Assembly: GCA_024279945.1 (NCBI GenBank) | Contig: JAJRRA010000091.1 | Coordinates: forward strand, 62,001 to 126,000 | From: Gammaproteobacteria bacterium | GTDB lineage: Bacteria; Pseudomonadota; Gammaproteobacteria; Xanthomonadales; SZUA-36 | Reading direction: 5' to 3' | Length of the DNA: 64,000 bases | In this document: positions 41,297-50,966 of the stretch, piece after piece | Layout of the letters: the number at the start of each line of letters is the position of its first letter | Position numbering within the stretch: the stretch's first letter is position 1 | Position numbers and translations under genes: made by a program | Notes under the pieces: generated by a model | Databases searched by the model: none | What the model was told of the DNA's origin: nothing | Seen by the model: the letters and a program-made list of their open reading frames with translations, nothing else

Positions 41297-41743
41297 TTAC
41301 TCAGCACTTTTGACTGTGTGGCCGGTTTTTTCCAGCGCATCCGCCACCTCGGGCGGCATGTAGTTCTCGTCATGCTTGGCAAGTACCTCAGTGGCCATGA
41401 AAATACCTTCTTCGTTTAAGGTTCCGCGGGCAATCACGCCCTGGCCTTCGCGGAACAGGTCGGGGAGAATGCCAACGTATTGAACAGCGATTTCAGCAGG
41501 CCCATCCGTCACGATGAAGTGGCTTGCAAGACCGTCCTGTTCCCGGCTGACGCTGCCGGGCTTGACCAGCCCGCCGAGCCTGAACTGGCGCCCGGGTGGC
41601 ATGGATATATCCGCTATTTCACTGGGACTCTGGAAATAAAGCAGATTCTGCTGCAATGAATAAAATGCAATGGTGGCGGCCACACCGACCCCGGCCAGGA
41701 TTAATACGATGGCGATCAGTCTTCTTTTACGAGTTGGCGTCAC
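41297..41743 (-). CDS. ccmE: Heme chaperone CcmE
   Basis: 148 residues from the GTG at 41743, whose last bases overlap the ccmD stop (GTGA). An N-terminal anchor (RRLIAIVLILAGVGVAATIAFYSL) precedes an OB-fold (FRLGGLVKPGSVS, VQYVGILPDLFREGQGVIARG). The heme-binding motif LAKHDENYMPPE has the covalent His. CcmE accepts heme from CcmC/D and carries it to CcmF. Confidence 0.93.
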   Translation of the reverse strand: MTPTRKRRLIAIVLILAGVGVAATIAFYSLQQNLLYFQSPSEIADISMPPGRQFRLGGLVKPGSVSREQDGLASHFIVTDGPAEIAVQYVGILPDLFREGQGVIARGTLNEEGIFMATEVLAKHDENYMPPEVADALEKTGHTVKSAE

Positions 41744-41883
41744 TTGCTTTGTTCCCTTACCTGGTTGAATGTGCGGATGTTTTTGATGATGGTCCTTTTG
41801 CTGACCAGCGGGGCCAGGGCAGCCCACAGCAGAACAATTGCGCTGATCACGTACGATCCCCATATGAACGGTGCATGATTCAT
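41740..41883 (-). CDS. ccmD: Heme exporter accessory protein CcmD
   Basis: 47 residues: MNHAPFIWGSYVISAIVLLW, then AALAPLVSKRTIIKNIRTFNQ and a short tail. One helix preceded by the FxWxSY pattern and followed by a basic stretch is the CcmD hallmark. The ATG at 41883 overlaps the ccmC TGA and its own TGA overlaps the ccmE GTG. It forms the CcmABCD complex that releases holo-CcmE. Too short to be called by length filters, but its position is exact. Confidence 0.9.
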   Translation of the reverse strand: MNHAPFIWGSYVISAIVLLWAALAPLVSKRTIIKNIRTFNQVREQSK

Positions 41884-42662
41884 GATTTATGCTCCCCGGC
41901 AGTGCCTTCAATAACATCCCGGGTCCAGCCTTTGCGCAAATCCTGCTCCAGCAGCGTGATGCGTGAGCGGGTAATCAGGTTGGCTCCGTAGTAAAACTTC
42001 ATTGCAATCGCCATGATCAGCAGGGGCCATAACATGCTGGGGTCTATTTTGCTGCCGGTCATGCTGATGCTGCTGCCCTGGTGAAGGGTATTCCACCATT
42101 TGACGGAATAATGGATGATGGGCATGTTGACCAGGCCAACCAGCGCGAGCAGGCTGGCTGCCCGTGCGGCTTTCCGGGGTTCATCCATGGCCTTGTACAG
42201 GCCGATCACACCGAGATACAGAAACAGCAACACCAGTTCACTGGTCAGGCGGGCATCCCATACCCAGTACGTTCCCCAGGTCGGGCGGCCCCACAGGGAA
42301 CCGGTGACCAGTGCGATCAGTGTGAATGCGGCGCCGATCGGGGCGCTGTTCATGGCCATGATTTCCATGGTTCGAACACGCCAGATCAGTGCAATGAAAC
42401 CCATGACAGCCATCACGATGTAGATCAACATCGACATCCATGCAGCGGGTACATGGATGTACATGATGCGATAGCTCTCGCCCTGTAAATAATCCGGCGG
42501 GGCTTTGAACAGGCCGAGGTACAGTCCCCAGATGGTCAATACGGTAAATCCGGCCCAAAGCCAGGGTACGAATTTCCCGGTAAAATTGTAGAACCAGGGC
42601 GGTGAGCCCATCTTGTGGATGAACATCAGGAATGCATTTTTTCTGGGTTTGTCGTTTTTCAT
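41880..42662 (-). CDS. ccmC: Heme handling protein CcmC
   Basis: 260 residues with six helices. The tryptophan-rich motif is GSLWGRPTWGTYWVWDARLTSELVLLFLY, with histidines in MYIHVPAAWMSM and IIHYSVKWWNTLHQG. CcmC loads heme onto CcmE at the periplasmic face. The N-terminal 20-25 residues (NAFLMFIHKMGSPPWFYNFTG) are family-typical. It follows ccmB by 16 bases. Confidence 0.95.
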   Translation of the reverse strand: MKNDKPRKNAFLMFIHKMGSPPWFYNFTGKFVPWLWAGFTVLTIWGLYLGLFKAPPDYLQGESYRIMYIHVPAAWMSMLIYIVMAVMGFIALIWRVRTMEIMAMNSAPIGAAFTLIALVTGSLWGRPTWGTYWVWDARLTSELVLLFLYLGVIGLYKAMDEPRKAARAASLLALVGLVNMPIIHYSVKWWNTLHQGSSISMTGSKIDPSMLWPLLIMAIAMKFYYGANLITRSRITLLEQDLRKGWTRDVIEGTAGEHKS

Positions 42663-42678
42663 GTTCTGTTATCTGGGT

Positions 42679-43374
42679 TCATGACAAGCTGATTTTAAGT
42701 GCCGCCGCCGCCGCAAATGGCGCAAGCGTGACGGATGTTACCAGCCCTGCAGTCAGCAGACCCAGAAACGCGCCGTAAGGCAGGCCATCGGAGGCCGCCA
42801 TCACGGCTGCCGTAGCCAGAATTAAGATGGGGACATAAAGCGGGAAAACCAGTAGTGACAGCAACTGTCCACCGCGTTTCAGGCTCAGGGTCAGGCCAAC
42901 ACCGATGGAACCGATCAGACTCAGGATCGGCGTACCCAGCAACAGCGTTACAATCAACACGCCCAGCGAATCCAGCGGCAGGTTCATCCACATGGCCAGC
43001 AGGGGCGACAACAGAACCAGCGGCAGCCCTGCCACCAGCCAGTGGGCGACGATCTTGGCCAGCACGATCAGGGTCAGCGGGTGCCCGCTGAGAATGAATT
43101 GCTCCATGGAACCGTCATCAAAGTCAGAGCGAAACAGGCCGTCCAGCGAAATGACGGTGGCCAGCAGGGCGGCTATCCAGATAACACCCGGCGCAATGCG
43201 CGCGAGTAAGTTGGGGCCCGGGCCGATTCCCAGCGGAAACAGGCTGACCACAACCAGCAGAAAGGCGACCGGAAACAGCAACTCGGTGCGGCGGCGGAAG
43301 GCCAGCAGAATGTCACGCCGCAGCAGGGCGAGAAAAGCGGAAAACATGCTCTCGCGGAGCGATTCGGTCAACAT
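42679..43374 (-). CDS. ccmB: Heme exporter membrane subunit CcmB
   Basis: 231 residues with six helices, opening with FSAFLALLRRDILLAFRRRTELLFPVAFLL and containing GVIWIAALLATVISLDGLFRSDFDDGSMEQFILS, both highly typical of CcmB. It forms the ABC permease with CcmA. The ATG at 43374 overlaps the ccmA 3' end by seven bases; an ATG at 43347 is an alternative start. Confidence 0.93.
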   Translation of the reverse strand: MLTESLRESMFSAFLALLRRDILLAFRRRTELLFPVAFLLVVVSLFPLGIGPGPNLLARIAPGVIWIAALLATVISLDGLFRSDFDDGSMEQFILSGHPLTLIVLAKIVAHWLVAGLPLVLLSPLLAMWMNLPLDSLGVLIVTLLLGTPILSLIGSIGVGLTLSLKRGGQLLSLLVFPLYVPILILATAAVMAASDGLPYGAFLGLLTAGLVTSVTLAPFAAAAALKISLS

Positions 43375-43961
43375 TCGGAGGCCCCGGAAAGCAGATAATA
43401 ATCCTGGCTGGATGCCCAGTCGGGGCGGTGGTTGCCGTGGGTGGCCAGTACACAGGCGCCTCCTGTAGAAAGATGCCTGGTGAGGATGTCATCGACCAGT
43501 TCAACTCCTTCCTGGTCCAGGTTGGAGTAGGGTTCATCAAGCAACCACAGTTTGGCATTGCCCAGCAACAGACGGCCCAGGGCGCAGCGCTTGCGCTGAC
43601 CGGCTGAGAGGGTTCGTGCCAGTTGGTCCGACACGCGATTGAGACCCAGTTGGGCCATGACTTCTTCGCAGTTGCGGCCGCGCACACCCATGAAATTTCG
43701 CATAAAGCGGAGGTTTTCGATCACGCTGAGGTCATCTTTTATGCCCAGGTAGTGTCCTACGTATGCCGTGCTGTCGGACTGGCAGGCATATTTTCCGGAA
43801 GAGGCGTGAAGAAATCCGGCCAAAACCCGGATTAGTGTAGTTTTACCGCAGCCGTTCGCACCGGTAACCAGCAGCAGACCACCCGCTTCCAGCGCGAAGC
43901 TGACGGGCTGAAAAACCGGCTCAAAATAACGTTCAAAACTAATTTCAAAAACAGAAAGCAT
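43368..43961 (-). CDS. ccmA: Heme exporter ATP-binding subunit CcmA
   Basis: 197 residues, an ABC ATPase. Walker A is VTGANGCGKTTLIRVLAGF, the signature LSAGQRKRCALGRLLLG, Walker B KLWLLDEPYSNLD, and the H-loop CVLATHGNHRPDW. It powers release of heme-loaded CcmE by CcmABCD. It is the first gene of the operon; an FNR/ANR-type site lies about 85 bases upstream of its start. Confidence 0.94.
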   Translation of the reverse strand: MLSVFEISFERYFEPVFQPVSFALEAGGLLLVTGANGCGKTTLIRVLAGFLHASSGKYACQSDSTAYVGHYLGIKDDLSVIENLRFMRNFMGVRGRNCEEVMAQLGLNRVSDQLARTLSAGQRKRCALGRLLLGNAKLWLLDEPYSNLDQEGVELVDDILTRHLSTGGACVLATHGNHRPDWASSQDYYLLSGASEC

Positions 43962-44043
43962 GAGGCTGGGTTACCGATCATCAGGGTGTGGCGCTATGCT
44001 ACGGATTCGACTGTGGCAAGTCCATGAGATTCTCTATGGGCAA

Positions 44044-44057
44044 TTGATTCATGTCAA
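44044..44057 (-). promoter_or_regulatory. FNR/ANR box upstream of the ccm operon
   Basis: TTGATTCATGTCAA fits TTGAY-N4-RTCAA fully; on the minus strand it reads TTGACATGAATCAA. It sits in the divergent ccmA/gor intergenic region, centred about 90 bases before ccmA and 165 before gor. Oxygen-responsive control of cytochrome c maturation by FNR-type regulators is known in enteric bacteria, so ccm is the likelier target. Confidence 0.55.
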
Positions 44058-44215
44058 TACATGATTTATGTTGATGAAAGATTTCTCACCCTGCTTCCGG
44101 TCATATAAACGTTTGGCGCTATTGAGGATACTCGACATTACCGACACCGCTGATTACCCTATCCGGCTTGAATCGCCAGAATCGGAGCTGTCGGGAGCCG
44201 GGGAGGAATGAATAC

Positions 44216-45571
44216 ATGAGCCAGTTTGACTATGACCTTTTCGTGCTGGGCGCCGGTTCCGGGGGTGTGCGGGCGGCCCGCATTGCCGCAGCGCATGGCG
44301 CACGTGTTGGTATATGTGAATACAGCAGGGTAGGCGGTACCTGTGTGATCCGGGGCTGTGTGCCCAAGAAATTGCTGGTGTACGCCGCGCATTTTGCTGA
44401 AGACTTTGAGGACGCGCGCGGTTTTGGCTGGGATGTCGGTCCGGTTCGCTTCAGTTGGCCCGACCTGATCCGGGCCAAGGATCGTGAGATCGACCGCCTC
44501 AATCAGATTTACCTGTCTCTGCTTTCAAATTCAGGAGTCACGCTTTATCCACAGCGGGGCAGTTTCATTGATCCGCATCGCCTGCAGGTGGGGGACGAGC
44601 TTATTACTGCAGAACACATTCTGATTGCCACCGGTGGCTACCCCTGGGTGCCGGACATTCCGGGTGTCGAGCATGTCATCACTTCGGACGAAGCTTTTGA
44701 CCTGCCGGAATTGCCCAGACGGGTAGCCATAGTGGGCGGTGGTTTCATCGCCTGTGAATTTGCCGGTATCTTCAACGGACTGGGTTCGGAAGTCTTCCAG
44801 TTATATCGTGGTGATGCCGTTCTGCGTGGTTTCGACCATGACGTGCGCAGAGTGGTTGGGGCTGAGATACAGAAAAAGGGCGTTCGCCTGATGCTGGAAA
44901 CAGAGGTTGAGTCAATCAGGAAAACGCAGCAGGGGCTGGAGCTTTTGTTGCATGACGGCAGCACGCTGGAAGTGGATCAGGTGATGTATGCGACCGGGCG
45001 TGAGCCAAATATATGGGGCTTGAACCTGAAGGAAATCGGTCTCGATGTCCGGCTCCGCGGCCGCATTGTCGTCAATGATTTTTCACAGACAAATATCAAG
45101 CATATCTACGCGGTTGGCGATGTCACCAGCCGGGTTAACCTGACCCCGGTGGCGATCTACGAAGGCCATGCTTTTGCCGATACGGTATTTGGCGGCACTG
45201 CGCGACCGGTTAACCACGAATTCGTACCTTCAGCCGTTTTTTCCCAGCCACCGGTAGGAACCGTTGGCCCGTCCGAGGAAGAAGCACGTATTCACTACGG
45301 CGCGATTGATGTGTATCGTTCGGAGTTCAAGCCGATGAAGCATACGCTTTCAGGCCGGGACGAGAAAACCCTGATGAAACTCATTGTCGATCGTGAGAGT
45401 CAGAAAGTTATTGGCATTCATATTGTCGGCGCTGATGCACCGGAAATTGTTCAGGGATTTGCCGTTGCGGTAAAATCTGGGCTGACCAAGGAGCGGTTCG
45501 ACTGCACGATTGGCATACATCCAACGGCTGCCGAGGAACTGGTGACCATGAGATCCCCCGAACAGGGATGA
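44216..45571 (+). CDS. gor: Glutathione reductase
   Basis: 451 residues from the ATG at 44216 with GGAGG nine bases upstream. It has an FAD site FVLGAGSGGVRAARIAA, the redox disulfide GGTCVIRGCVPKK (Cys43, Cys48) and an NADPH site VGGGFIACEFAGIFNGLGSEV with Arg in LYRGDAVLRGFD (NADPH rather than NADH). The second FAD loop is HIYAVGDVT, and IGIHPTAAEELVT carries the catalytic His. The GGTCVIRGCVPKK form is that of glutathione reductases. It keeps glutathione reduced in the cytosol. Its stop lies 18 bases before the subtilase start. Confidence 0.9.
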   Translation: MSQFDYDLFVLGAGSGGVRAARIAAAHGARVGICEYSRVGGTCVIRGCVPKKLLVYAAHFAEDFEDARGFGWDVGPVRFSWPDLIRAKDREIDRLNQIYLSLLSNSGVTLYPQRGSFIDPHRLQVGDELITAEHILIATGGYPWVPDIPGVEHVITSDEAFDLPELPRRVAIVGGGFIACEFAGIFNGLGSEVFQLYRGDAVLRGFDHDVRRVVGAEIQKKGVRLMLETEVESIRKTQQGLELLLHDGSTLEVDQVMYATGREPNIWGLNLKEIGLDVRLRGRIVVNDFSQTNIKHIYAVGDVTSRVNLTPVAIYEGHAFADTVFGGTARPVNHEFVPSAVFSQPPVGTVGPSEEEARIHYGAIDVYRSEFKPMKHTLSGRDEKTLMKLIVDRESQKVIGIHIVGADAPEIVQGFAVAVKSGLTKERFDCTIGIHPTAAEELVTMRSPEQG

Positions 45572-45588
45572 ATAACGGAGATCACTTT

Positions 45589-48500
45589 ATGTGGAAAGTA
45601 CATCAAGAACTTGTTTTGCGCCTGATCATTACAGCCATGCTGATCATTCCCGGTTCCGTGGCGGTAGCAAAATCGGTCAAGCTTGAACCGCTCGACAATG
45701 AAGGTAAAAGAACCTGGATTGTCGAGCTGGCTGACCCTTCTGTCGTTCAGTTGGATGATAAAACCGGCAGACACCTGGATCTGCTCAGTCCGCAGGCAGT
45801 GGCTTACGGGAAATACCTCGATGGGCGCCTGCAGCAGTTTCTTACAGACGCTGTGCAAGCAATCGGCGAAACTCCTGAAATTCGGGCTCGTTACAAAAAC
45901 CTGATCAACGGTGTGGCGCTCAGATTGACGGAGGCGCAGGCTGCGCGACTGCGCGGCGCTCCGGATGTTAAAAACGTGATACCCAATGAGATTTATCGCC
46001 TGGAGACCGATGCAGGCCCGATCCTGATTGGTGCCGGAAAAATCTGGAAAGGCGAGGGCGGGCTGCCTTCCGGCCAGGGCGAAGGAGTCGTTATCGGAAT
46101 TGTTGACACTGGTATTAACTGGGATCATATGTCTTTTCAGGATCCGGCCCCGGATGGCTATGATCACGTCAACCCCCTCGGTGAGCAACTGGGCTTGTGC
46201 AGCGATACGGAAGTCCTGTGCAATGACAAGATCATCGGTGTTTATGATTTCACTGATGAAGGCAGCAAGGGTAAAGATACGGCTGCACACGGTAGCCTTG
46301 TCGGAAGTATCGTCGCAGGTAATCGCATCAGCGCCACCCTGGAGGGTCAAAGCACCACACTGCAGGGGGTTGCCCCGCACGCTAATTTGATTTCTTACAA
46401 GGTCTGCCGTGAAGATGATCCGGATACCCCCGATGTAGATGAAGAGGGCTGTGGCGCAGCAGATATCGTTAAGGGCCTGGAGCAAGCCCTGACCGATGGT
46501 GTGGATGTGGTGAATCTGTCCATTGGTGGTGGTTCGGCCAACCCGTGGAGTACCTATGCTACTTCTCTCCTGGATATGAGAAATGCCGGAATTTTTGCGG
46601 TTACTTCAGCGGGAAATAGTGGTCCGGCGCCGGCATCCGTAACCAATCCCGCGCTGGCGCCCTGGTTGCTGGGTGTGGCTGCAGCCACCCATACGCGCCT
46701 GACGGGCGCCATACTGAAGGATCTCTCCGGCGGCAATTCCATGCCCCCACAGGACATTGCCGGTCAGGGCCTTGACCCGGTAAACGGCTCCGCCGATGGC
46801 ATCGGACCGGTGGATATTGTATTTGCAGGCGATTTTGGTAATGCCCTGTGCGGAACGGGTGAGCCTGAACTCGGCGCCTCTTGCGCTGACAACACAGGCG
46901 CTACCAACCCTTTCGCGCCCGGCACATTCAACGGTGAAATCGTTGTGTGTGAAAGAGGTGATTACGGCAGAGTAGAAAAAGGCAAGAACGTGATGCTGGC
47001 CGGTGCAGGTGGTTACGTTCTGATTAACTCGGAAGACTTCGGAGAAAGCCTGCGTCCGGATAATCATTGTCTTCCGGGCATCCATGTAGGCTACTCAAAG
47101 GGCAAGGAACTAAAAACCTGGCTGACTTCCGGGGCCGGCCATAAAGCAACGATTGGCCCGTTTGGCCTGTCCTATGAAACCAGTGTGGCGGATGTTCTTG
47201 CCGATTTCAGTTCACAGGGTCCCAATGCGGCGGTTCCCGGCAATATGGTCCCGAACATTACCGCTCCGGGAGTTGCGATACTTGGCGCCGGCAAAGACGA
47301 TGATTCTTTGATTACCGCCAGTGGCACCTCATTTTCATCCCCCCATGTGGCGGGAGGCGGCGCACTGTTACTGTCGGCTGATTCCAGCCTGACGCCTTCG
47401 CAACTACAGTCCATGTTCCAGACCACAGCGACAACTGAGGTGCGGAATCACAAGGGTAGCCCAGCGACACCGTTTGAAATGGGTTCCGGGCGGATACAAC
47501 TGGCCGAAGCCCTCCAGGCCGGCTTATATATGGACGTGAGCGGCCAGGAGTTCCTTGCCGCCAATCCGGATGCAGGCGGTGATCCATCTAGCCTGAATCT
47601 GCCGGGTATGGTGAACGAAGCCTGCCAGGAAAAGTGCAGTTTCAACCGAACAGTCACAGACCACGTCGGCGGAGGAAGCTGGACGGCAACTGCAGTCGAT
47701 TTCCCCGCAGGCTCTCAGGTAACGGTCACACCGGCTAATTTCACCCTTGCCAATGGCGCCTCCCAGACCCTGAAAATCGACATAACTCTTTCTTCCGAAA
47801 CCATTGGTGACTGGGTTTTCGGTAAGATCATGCTGGTTGCAGCCGGATTGCCGGATCAGCATCTGTCCGCGGCAGTTTATTCCTATGGCGGCGATCTGCC
47901 GGAGAGTTGGAACATCAGCAGCGACCGGGACGGGGGTTGGGAAGAATTTACGCTGGAGAAACTGAGCGCCATGCCGGATGCCACCTTTACGGCCGGTGGC
48001 CTGGTTAAACCCAGCCGGTTTGAGAAGACCCTGATCGAAGATCCCACCAGGGACAATCCCTACGACGGTGGTGAGGGCGTCATGACGCAGTGGTTCAATG
48101 TGCCACAGGGCACCTTGTGGTTCCATAACCGGACGCCGTCCTCGCCGGCCGACGATCTGGATCTGTTTGTGGGGCGCGATACCAACGGTGATGGATTTGT
48201 CGAAGAATCCGAACTCCTTTGTTCCAGCACGACACCAACGGATATTGAAAACTGCGATATCTTCTCTCCGGAACCTGGAAATTACTGGGTGATTGTGCAG
48301 AACTGGGCAGGCTCGGGAGCCGTTAGCGGCGACAAGGCAACGCTGATTAACGCCGTGGTCGGGCCGGACGGGGAAGCCGGGCTGGCAGTCAGCGGACCGG
48401 GCATTATCGGCAAGAATGAAACCTTCAATGTTCGTGTGAGTTGGGACAATGTTAATGCACTCCCCGGCGAAGAATGGCTGGGAGCCGCAGGTATCGGCAC

Positions 48501-49689
48501 CAGCCGTGACCGGCCCTACAACATTGGCATTATTCCCGTCCATTTCAGCCGCACAGGAATTGCGCCGCCGATGACCTTCCCGCTGATGAATGGAAGCACA
48601 CACGGTCTGGCGCTGGACGCCGGTGCGGTACATGACCGGGTCTTTATCGATGTGCCGCCCGGAGCGAGCAGCCTGTCGGTAACAGCCGGCGGCGCAACGG
48701 ATACACAGAGCGACAACCTGAAGCTTGACCTTTCCCGGGTTGATTTTGGTGACAGCCTGGGCAATCCGCCTTTTGCCTCGGCGCCTGGAAACGCACCGGT
48801 GGTTGTTTCCGCCACGGGCAGTAACGGGAACGGCCCGTCTGTGACGGTCACCGGGGGCGATCTGACACCCGGACGGTGGCATGCCGTACTGAGCAATCAA
48901 AGCGACACAGCACTGGCCGTAGACATCCGCGCCGATGTTGAATTTACCGGTACGCCCATCCCGGGTCATCCTGGCCTGTGGGAGCCCATTTCCAGGCCGG
49001 GCCTGGGTCAGGGCTATGAATACAACTTCGGTGGGTCTGCCCGGGCCCTGATCTGGTATACCTATGATGAAAGCGGTCAGCCGGTCTGGTTCATCGCCGG
49101 CAATCCATCAGTGGACGGCAATATCTGGACCGCCGACCTGTTGCGTGTAACCAATGACGGCAGTCAGCAGCATCTGGCGGTGGTGGGACAAGTGTCGGTC
49201 AGCCTGCTGGCCGAAAACGATGCCATGTTTTCATACACCTTGTATGGTGAGTCGGGCACGGAACGAATGGTGCCGCTGAGTGCTTTGACCTGTCCGGTCA
49301 TCAATGGCTCCAAGAAAAGCTACACTGCACTCTGGTATCGCGGTGTTGATGGACTGGGAGGCGCCAGCGTCCTGGTGACGGCAATAACCCAGGCCCAGAT
49401 CCACTACCTGTTCGATGCCGTTGGTTTGCCCCGGTGGTTGTTTGCGCAGGATACCGTCAATCCGGAACCGACCAATGCGGATATTCCCATGCTACAGTTC
49501 AGTGGGTATTGTGCCGTTTGCGCCAGGACCGCGGTGGCATCGCAGACTGTGGGCGTGCTGAGCAGAACCTTCAGCACGGAAACAAGCGGCAGTTGGACAC
49601 TCAATTACCTGTTGGCGTCACCACTATCCGGGTCGGTGGACCGTACGGATCAAATTATCAAGCTGACCGATACGATTACATGTGACTAG
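45589..49689 (+). CDS. Large secreted subtilisin-like serine protease (S8) with PA domain
   Basis: 1366 residues from the ATG at 45589 with CGGAG nine bases upstream. The signal peptide ends VAVAKS. An inhibitor-I9-like propeptide (about 20-125) precedes the S8 catalytic domain: Asp in IGIVDTGINWDHMSF, His in AAHGSLVGSIVAGN (HGS instead of HGT), Ser in SGTSFSSPHVAGGGALL. A PA domain (VCERGDYGRVEKGKNVMLAGAGG) sits before the Ser block. Downstream are a fibronectin-like and a pre-peptidase-like region (LDLFVGRDTNGDGFV) and a C-terminal domain with GLWEPISRPGLGQGYEY and paired Cys. Probably an extracellular protein degrader. Confidence 0.9.
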   Translation: MWKVHQELVLRLIITAMLIIPGSVAVAKSVKLEPLDNEGKRTWIVELADPSVVQLDDKTGRHLDLLSPQAVAYGKYLDGRLQQFLTDAVQAIGETPEIRARYKNLINGVALRLTEAQAARLRGAPDVKNVIPNEIYRLETDAGPILIGAGKIWKGEGGLPSGQGEGVVIGIVDTGINWDHMSFQDPAPDGYDHVNPLGEQLGLCSDTEVLCNDKIIGVYDFTDEGSKGKDTAAHGSLVGSIVAGNRISATLEGQSTTLQGVAPHANLISYKVCREDDPDTPDVDEEGCGAADIVKGLEQALTDGVDVVNLSIGGGSANPWSTYATSLLDMRNAGIFAVTSAGNSGPAPASVTNPALAPWLLGVAAATHTRLTGAILKDLSGGNSMPPQDIAGQGLDPVNGSADGIGPVDIVFAGDFGNALCGTGEPELGASCADNTGATNPFAPGTFNGEIVVCERGDYGRVEKGKNVMLAGAGGYVLINSEDFGESLRPDNHCLPGIHVGYSKGKELKTWLTSGAGHKATIGPFGLSYETSVADVLADFSSQGPNAAVPGNMVPNITAPGVAILGAGKDDDSLITASGTSFSSPHVAGGGALLLSADSSLTPSQLQSMFQTTATTEVRNHKGSPATPFEMGSGRIQLAEALQAGLYMDVSGQEFLAANPDAGGDPSSLNLPGMVNEACQEKCSFNRTVTDHVGGGSWTATAVDFPAGSQVTVTPANFTLANGASQTLKIDITLSSETIGDWVFGKIMLVAAGLPDQHLSAAVYSYGGDLPESWNISSDRDGGWEEFTLEKLSAMPDATFTAGGLVKPSRFEKTLIEDPTRDNPYDGGEGVMTQWFNVPQGTLWFHNRTPSSPADDLDLFVGRDTNGDGFVEESELLCSSTTPTDIENCDIFSPEPGNYWVIVQNWAGSGAVSGDKATLINAVVGPDGEAGLAVSGPGIIGKNETFNVRVSWDNVNALPGEEWLGAAGIGTSRDRPYNIGIIPVHFSRTGIAPPMTFPLMNGSTHGLALDAGAVHDRVFIDVPPGASSLSVTAGGATDTQSDNLKLDLSRVDFGDSLGNPPFASAPGNAPVVVSATGSNGNGPSVTVTGGDLTPGRWHAVLSNQSDTALAVDIRADVEFTGTPIPGHPGLWEPISRPGLGQGYEYNFGGSARALIWYTYDESGQPVWFIAGNPSVDGNIWTADLLRVTNDGSQQHLAVVGQVSVSLLAENDAMFSYTLYGESGTERMVPLSALTCPVINGSKKSYTALWYRGVDGLGGASVLVTAITQAQIHYLFDAVGLPRWLFAQDTVNPEPTNADIPMLQFSGYCAVCARTAVASQTVGVLSRTFSTETSGSWTLNYLLASPLSGSVDRTDQIIKLTDTITCD

Positions 49690-49716
49690 AGGTCTGACCC
49701 ATGACTCAGAGCAGCC

Positions 49717-50733
49717 TTGAAGCGCAGTGATTTTTATTTTGAGCTGCCTTCAGGGCTGATCGCCCAGCAGCCGCTGGAGCGGCGCTCGGACAGCCGCTTG
49801 TTGCACCTGTCTTTACATAACGGCAGCTTCTGCGACCGTTCGTTTCGCGATATTCCCGCACTACTTCGTGAGGATGATTTGCTGGTGTTCAATGACACCC
49901 GGGTGATCCCGGCCCGTCTCTACGGTCGCAAGGAAACCGGTGGTAAAGTGGAGATCATGCTGGAGCGCCTGCTCAGCGATAGCGAGTGCCTGGCCCAGTT
50001 AAGGGTCAGTAAAACACCCATGGCAGGTAGCGCCATCGTGCTGGAAGACGGTAGCCGGCTGGAGGTCACCGGCCGGCAGGATGCTTTTTTTCAGCTTCGT
50101 TTACAGCATGGTGACCTCGCTGACTTGCTTCAGCGACTGGGTCATATGCCCTTGCCGCCCTACATTACCCGCGAAGATACATCCGCAGACCGGGAGCGCT
50201 ACCAGACGGTTTATGCCAGGCATCCCGGAGCGGTCGCTGCACCCACCGCCGGGCTGCATTTTGACCGTGAACTGCTCGACACCATTGCCCGTCAGGGTGT
50301 CGCCAGCACCTGGGTCACCCTGCATGTCGGCGCCGGAACCTTCCAGCCGGTTCGCAGTGAGCACATTGAGGATCACCGCATGCACGCGGAATACCTGGAA
50401 GTGTCCGAATCTGTTTGCGCGGCAGTTGAGCAGGCAAAAAGCAGGGGTGGGCGTGTCATTGCCGTGGGCACCACAGCAGTTCGCAGCCTGGAGACAGCCG
50501 CCTCCAATGGAGAACTGCGACCGTTCAGCGGGGACAGCCGTATTTTCATTTATCCGGGCTATGAATTCAGAGTTATTGATGGACTGATCACCAACTTTCA
50601 CCTGCCTGAGTCCACCCTGCTGATGCTGGTCAGCGCCCTGGCCGGCGTGGAAGAAATCCGCGCAGCTTATGCACATGCCGTGCAGGAGCGCTACCGTTTT
50701 TTCAGCTACGGCGATGCCATGTTGATTCTTTAG
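49717..50733 (+). CDS. queA: S-adenosylmethionine:tRNA ribosyltransferase-isomerase QueA
   Basis: 338 residues from a TTG; the first residues [19 protein letters not shown] align with the N-terminus of E. coli QueA, and no ATG lies in frame. Signature blocks are [69 protein letters not shown]-like [21 protein letters not shown] and [19 protein letters not shown]. It makes epoxyqueuosine from preQ1 in tRNA, downstream of Tgt. It precedes tgt as usual, but a methyltransferase gene and a palindrome lie between them. Confidence 0.94.
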   Translation: MKRSDFYFELPSGLIAQQPLERRSDSRLLHLSLHNGSFCDRSFRDIPALLREDDLLVFNDTRVIPARLYGRKETGGKVEIMLERLLSDSECLAQLRVSKTPMAGSAIVLEDGSRLEVTGRQDAFFQLRLQHGDLADLLQRLGHMPLPPYITREDTSADRERYQTVYARHPGAVAAPTAGLHFDRELLDTIARQGVASTWVTLHVGAGTFQPVRSEHIEDHRMHAEYLEVSESVCAAVEQAKSRGGRVIAVGTTAVRSLETAASNGELRPFSGDSRIFIYPGYEFRVIDGLITNFHLPESTLLMLVSALAGVEEIRAAYAHAVQERYRFFSYGDAMLIL

Positions 50734-50966
50734 CTGTTAATTCCAACAGGCTTGAATTCCATTAAGGTTGTTTACTGTTTGTGGAGGCTTCGGAGCGGCT
50801 TGTGCGATGCTGTGATGCAGAATTCTGAATAGCCGGAAGGAGTACGGTCGCTCGCAGCCGGCGCACCGAATAGAAAGACTGCCTGGATGTCTCCGGAATT
50901 CACATCTGGCTGGTATTTTGTATGACTTAGATGCCATAATTCGCCCGCATTTTCCCGGAGATAAAG

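Noticed and set aside
45451-46485. 344-codon open frame on the minus strand
   Set aside because: It lies antisense to the 3' end of gor and the N-terminal part of the subtilase, both with clear motifs; the translation shows no domain.
47524-48969. 481-codon open frame on the minus strand
   Set aside because: Antisense to the subtilase C-terminal region; composition rich in Arg, Gly and Cys and no recognisable family.
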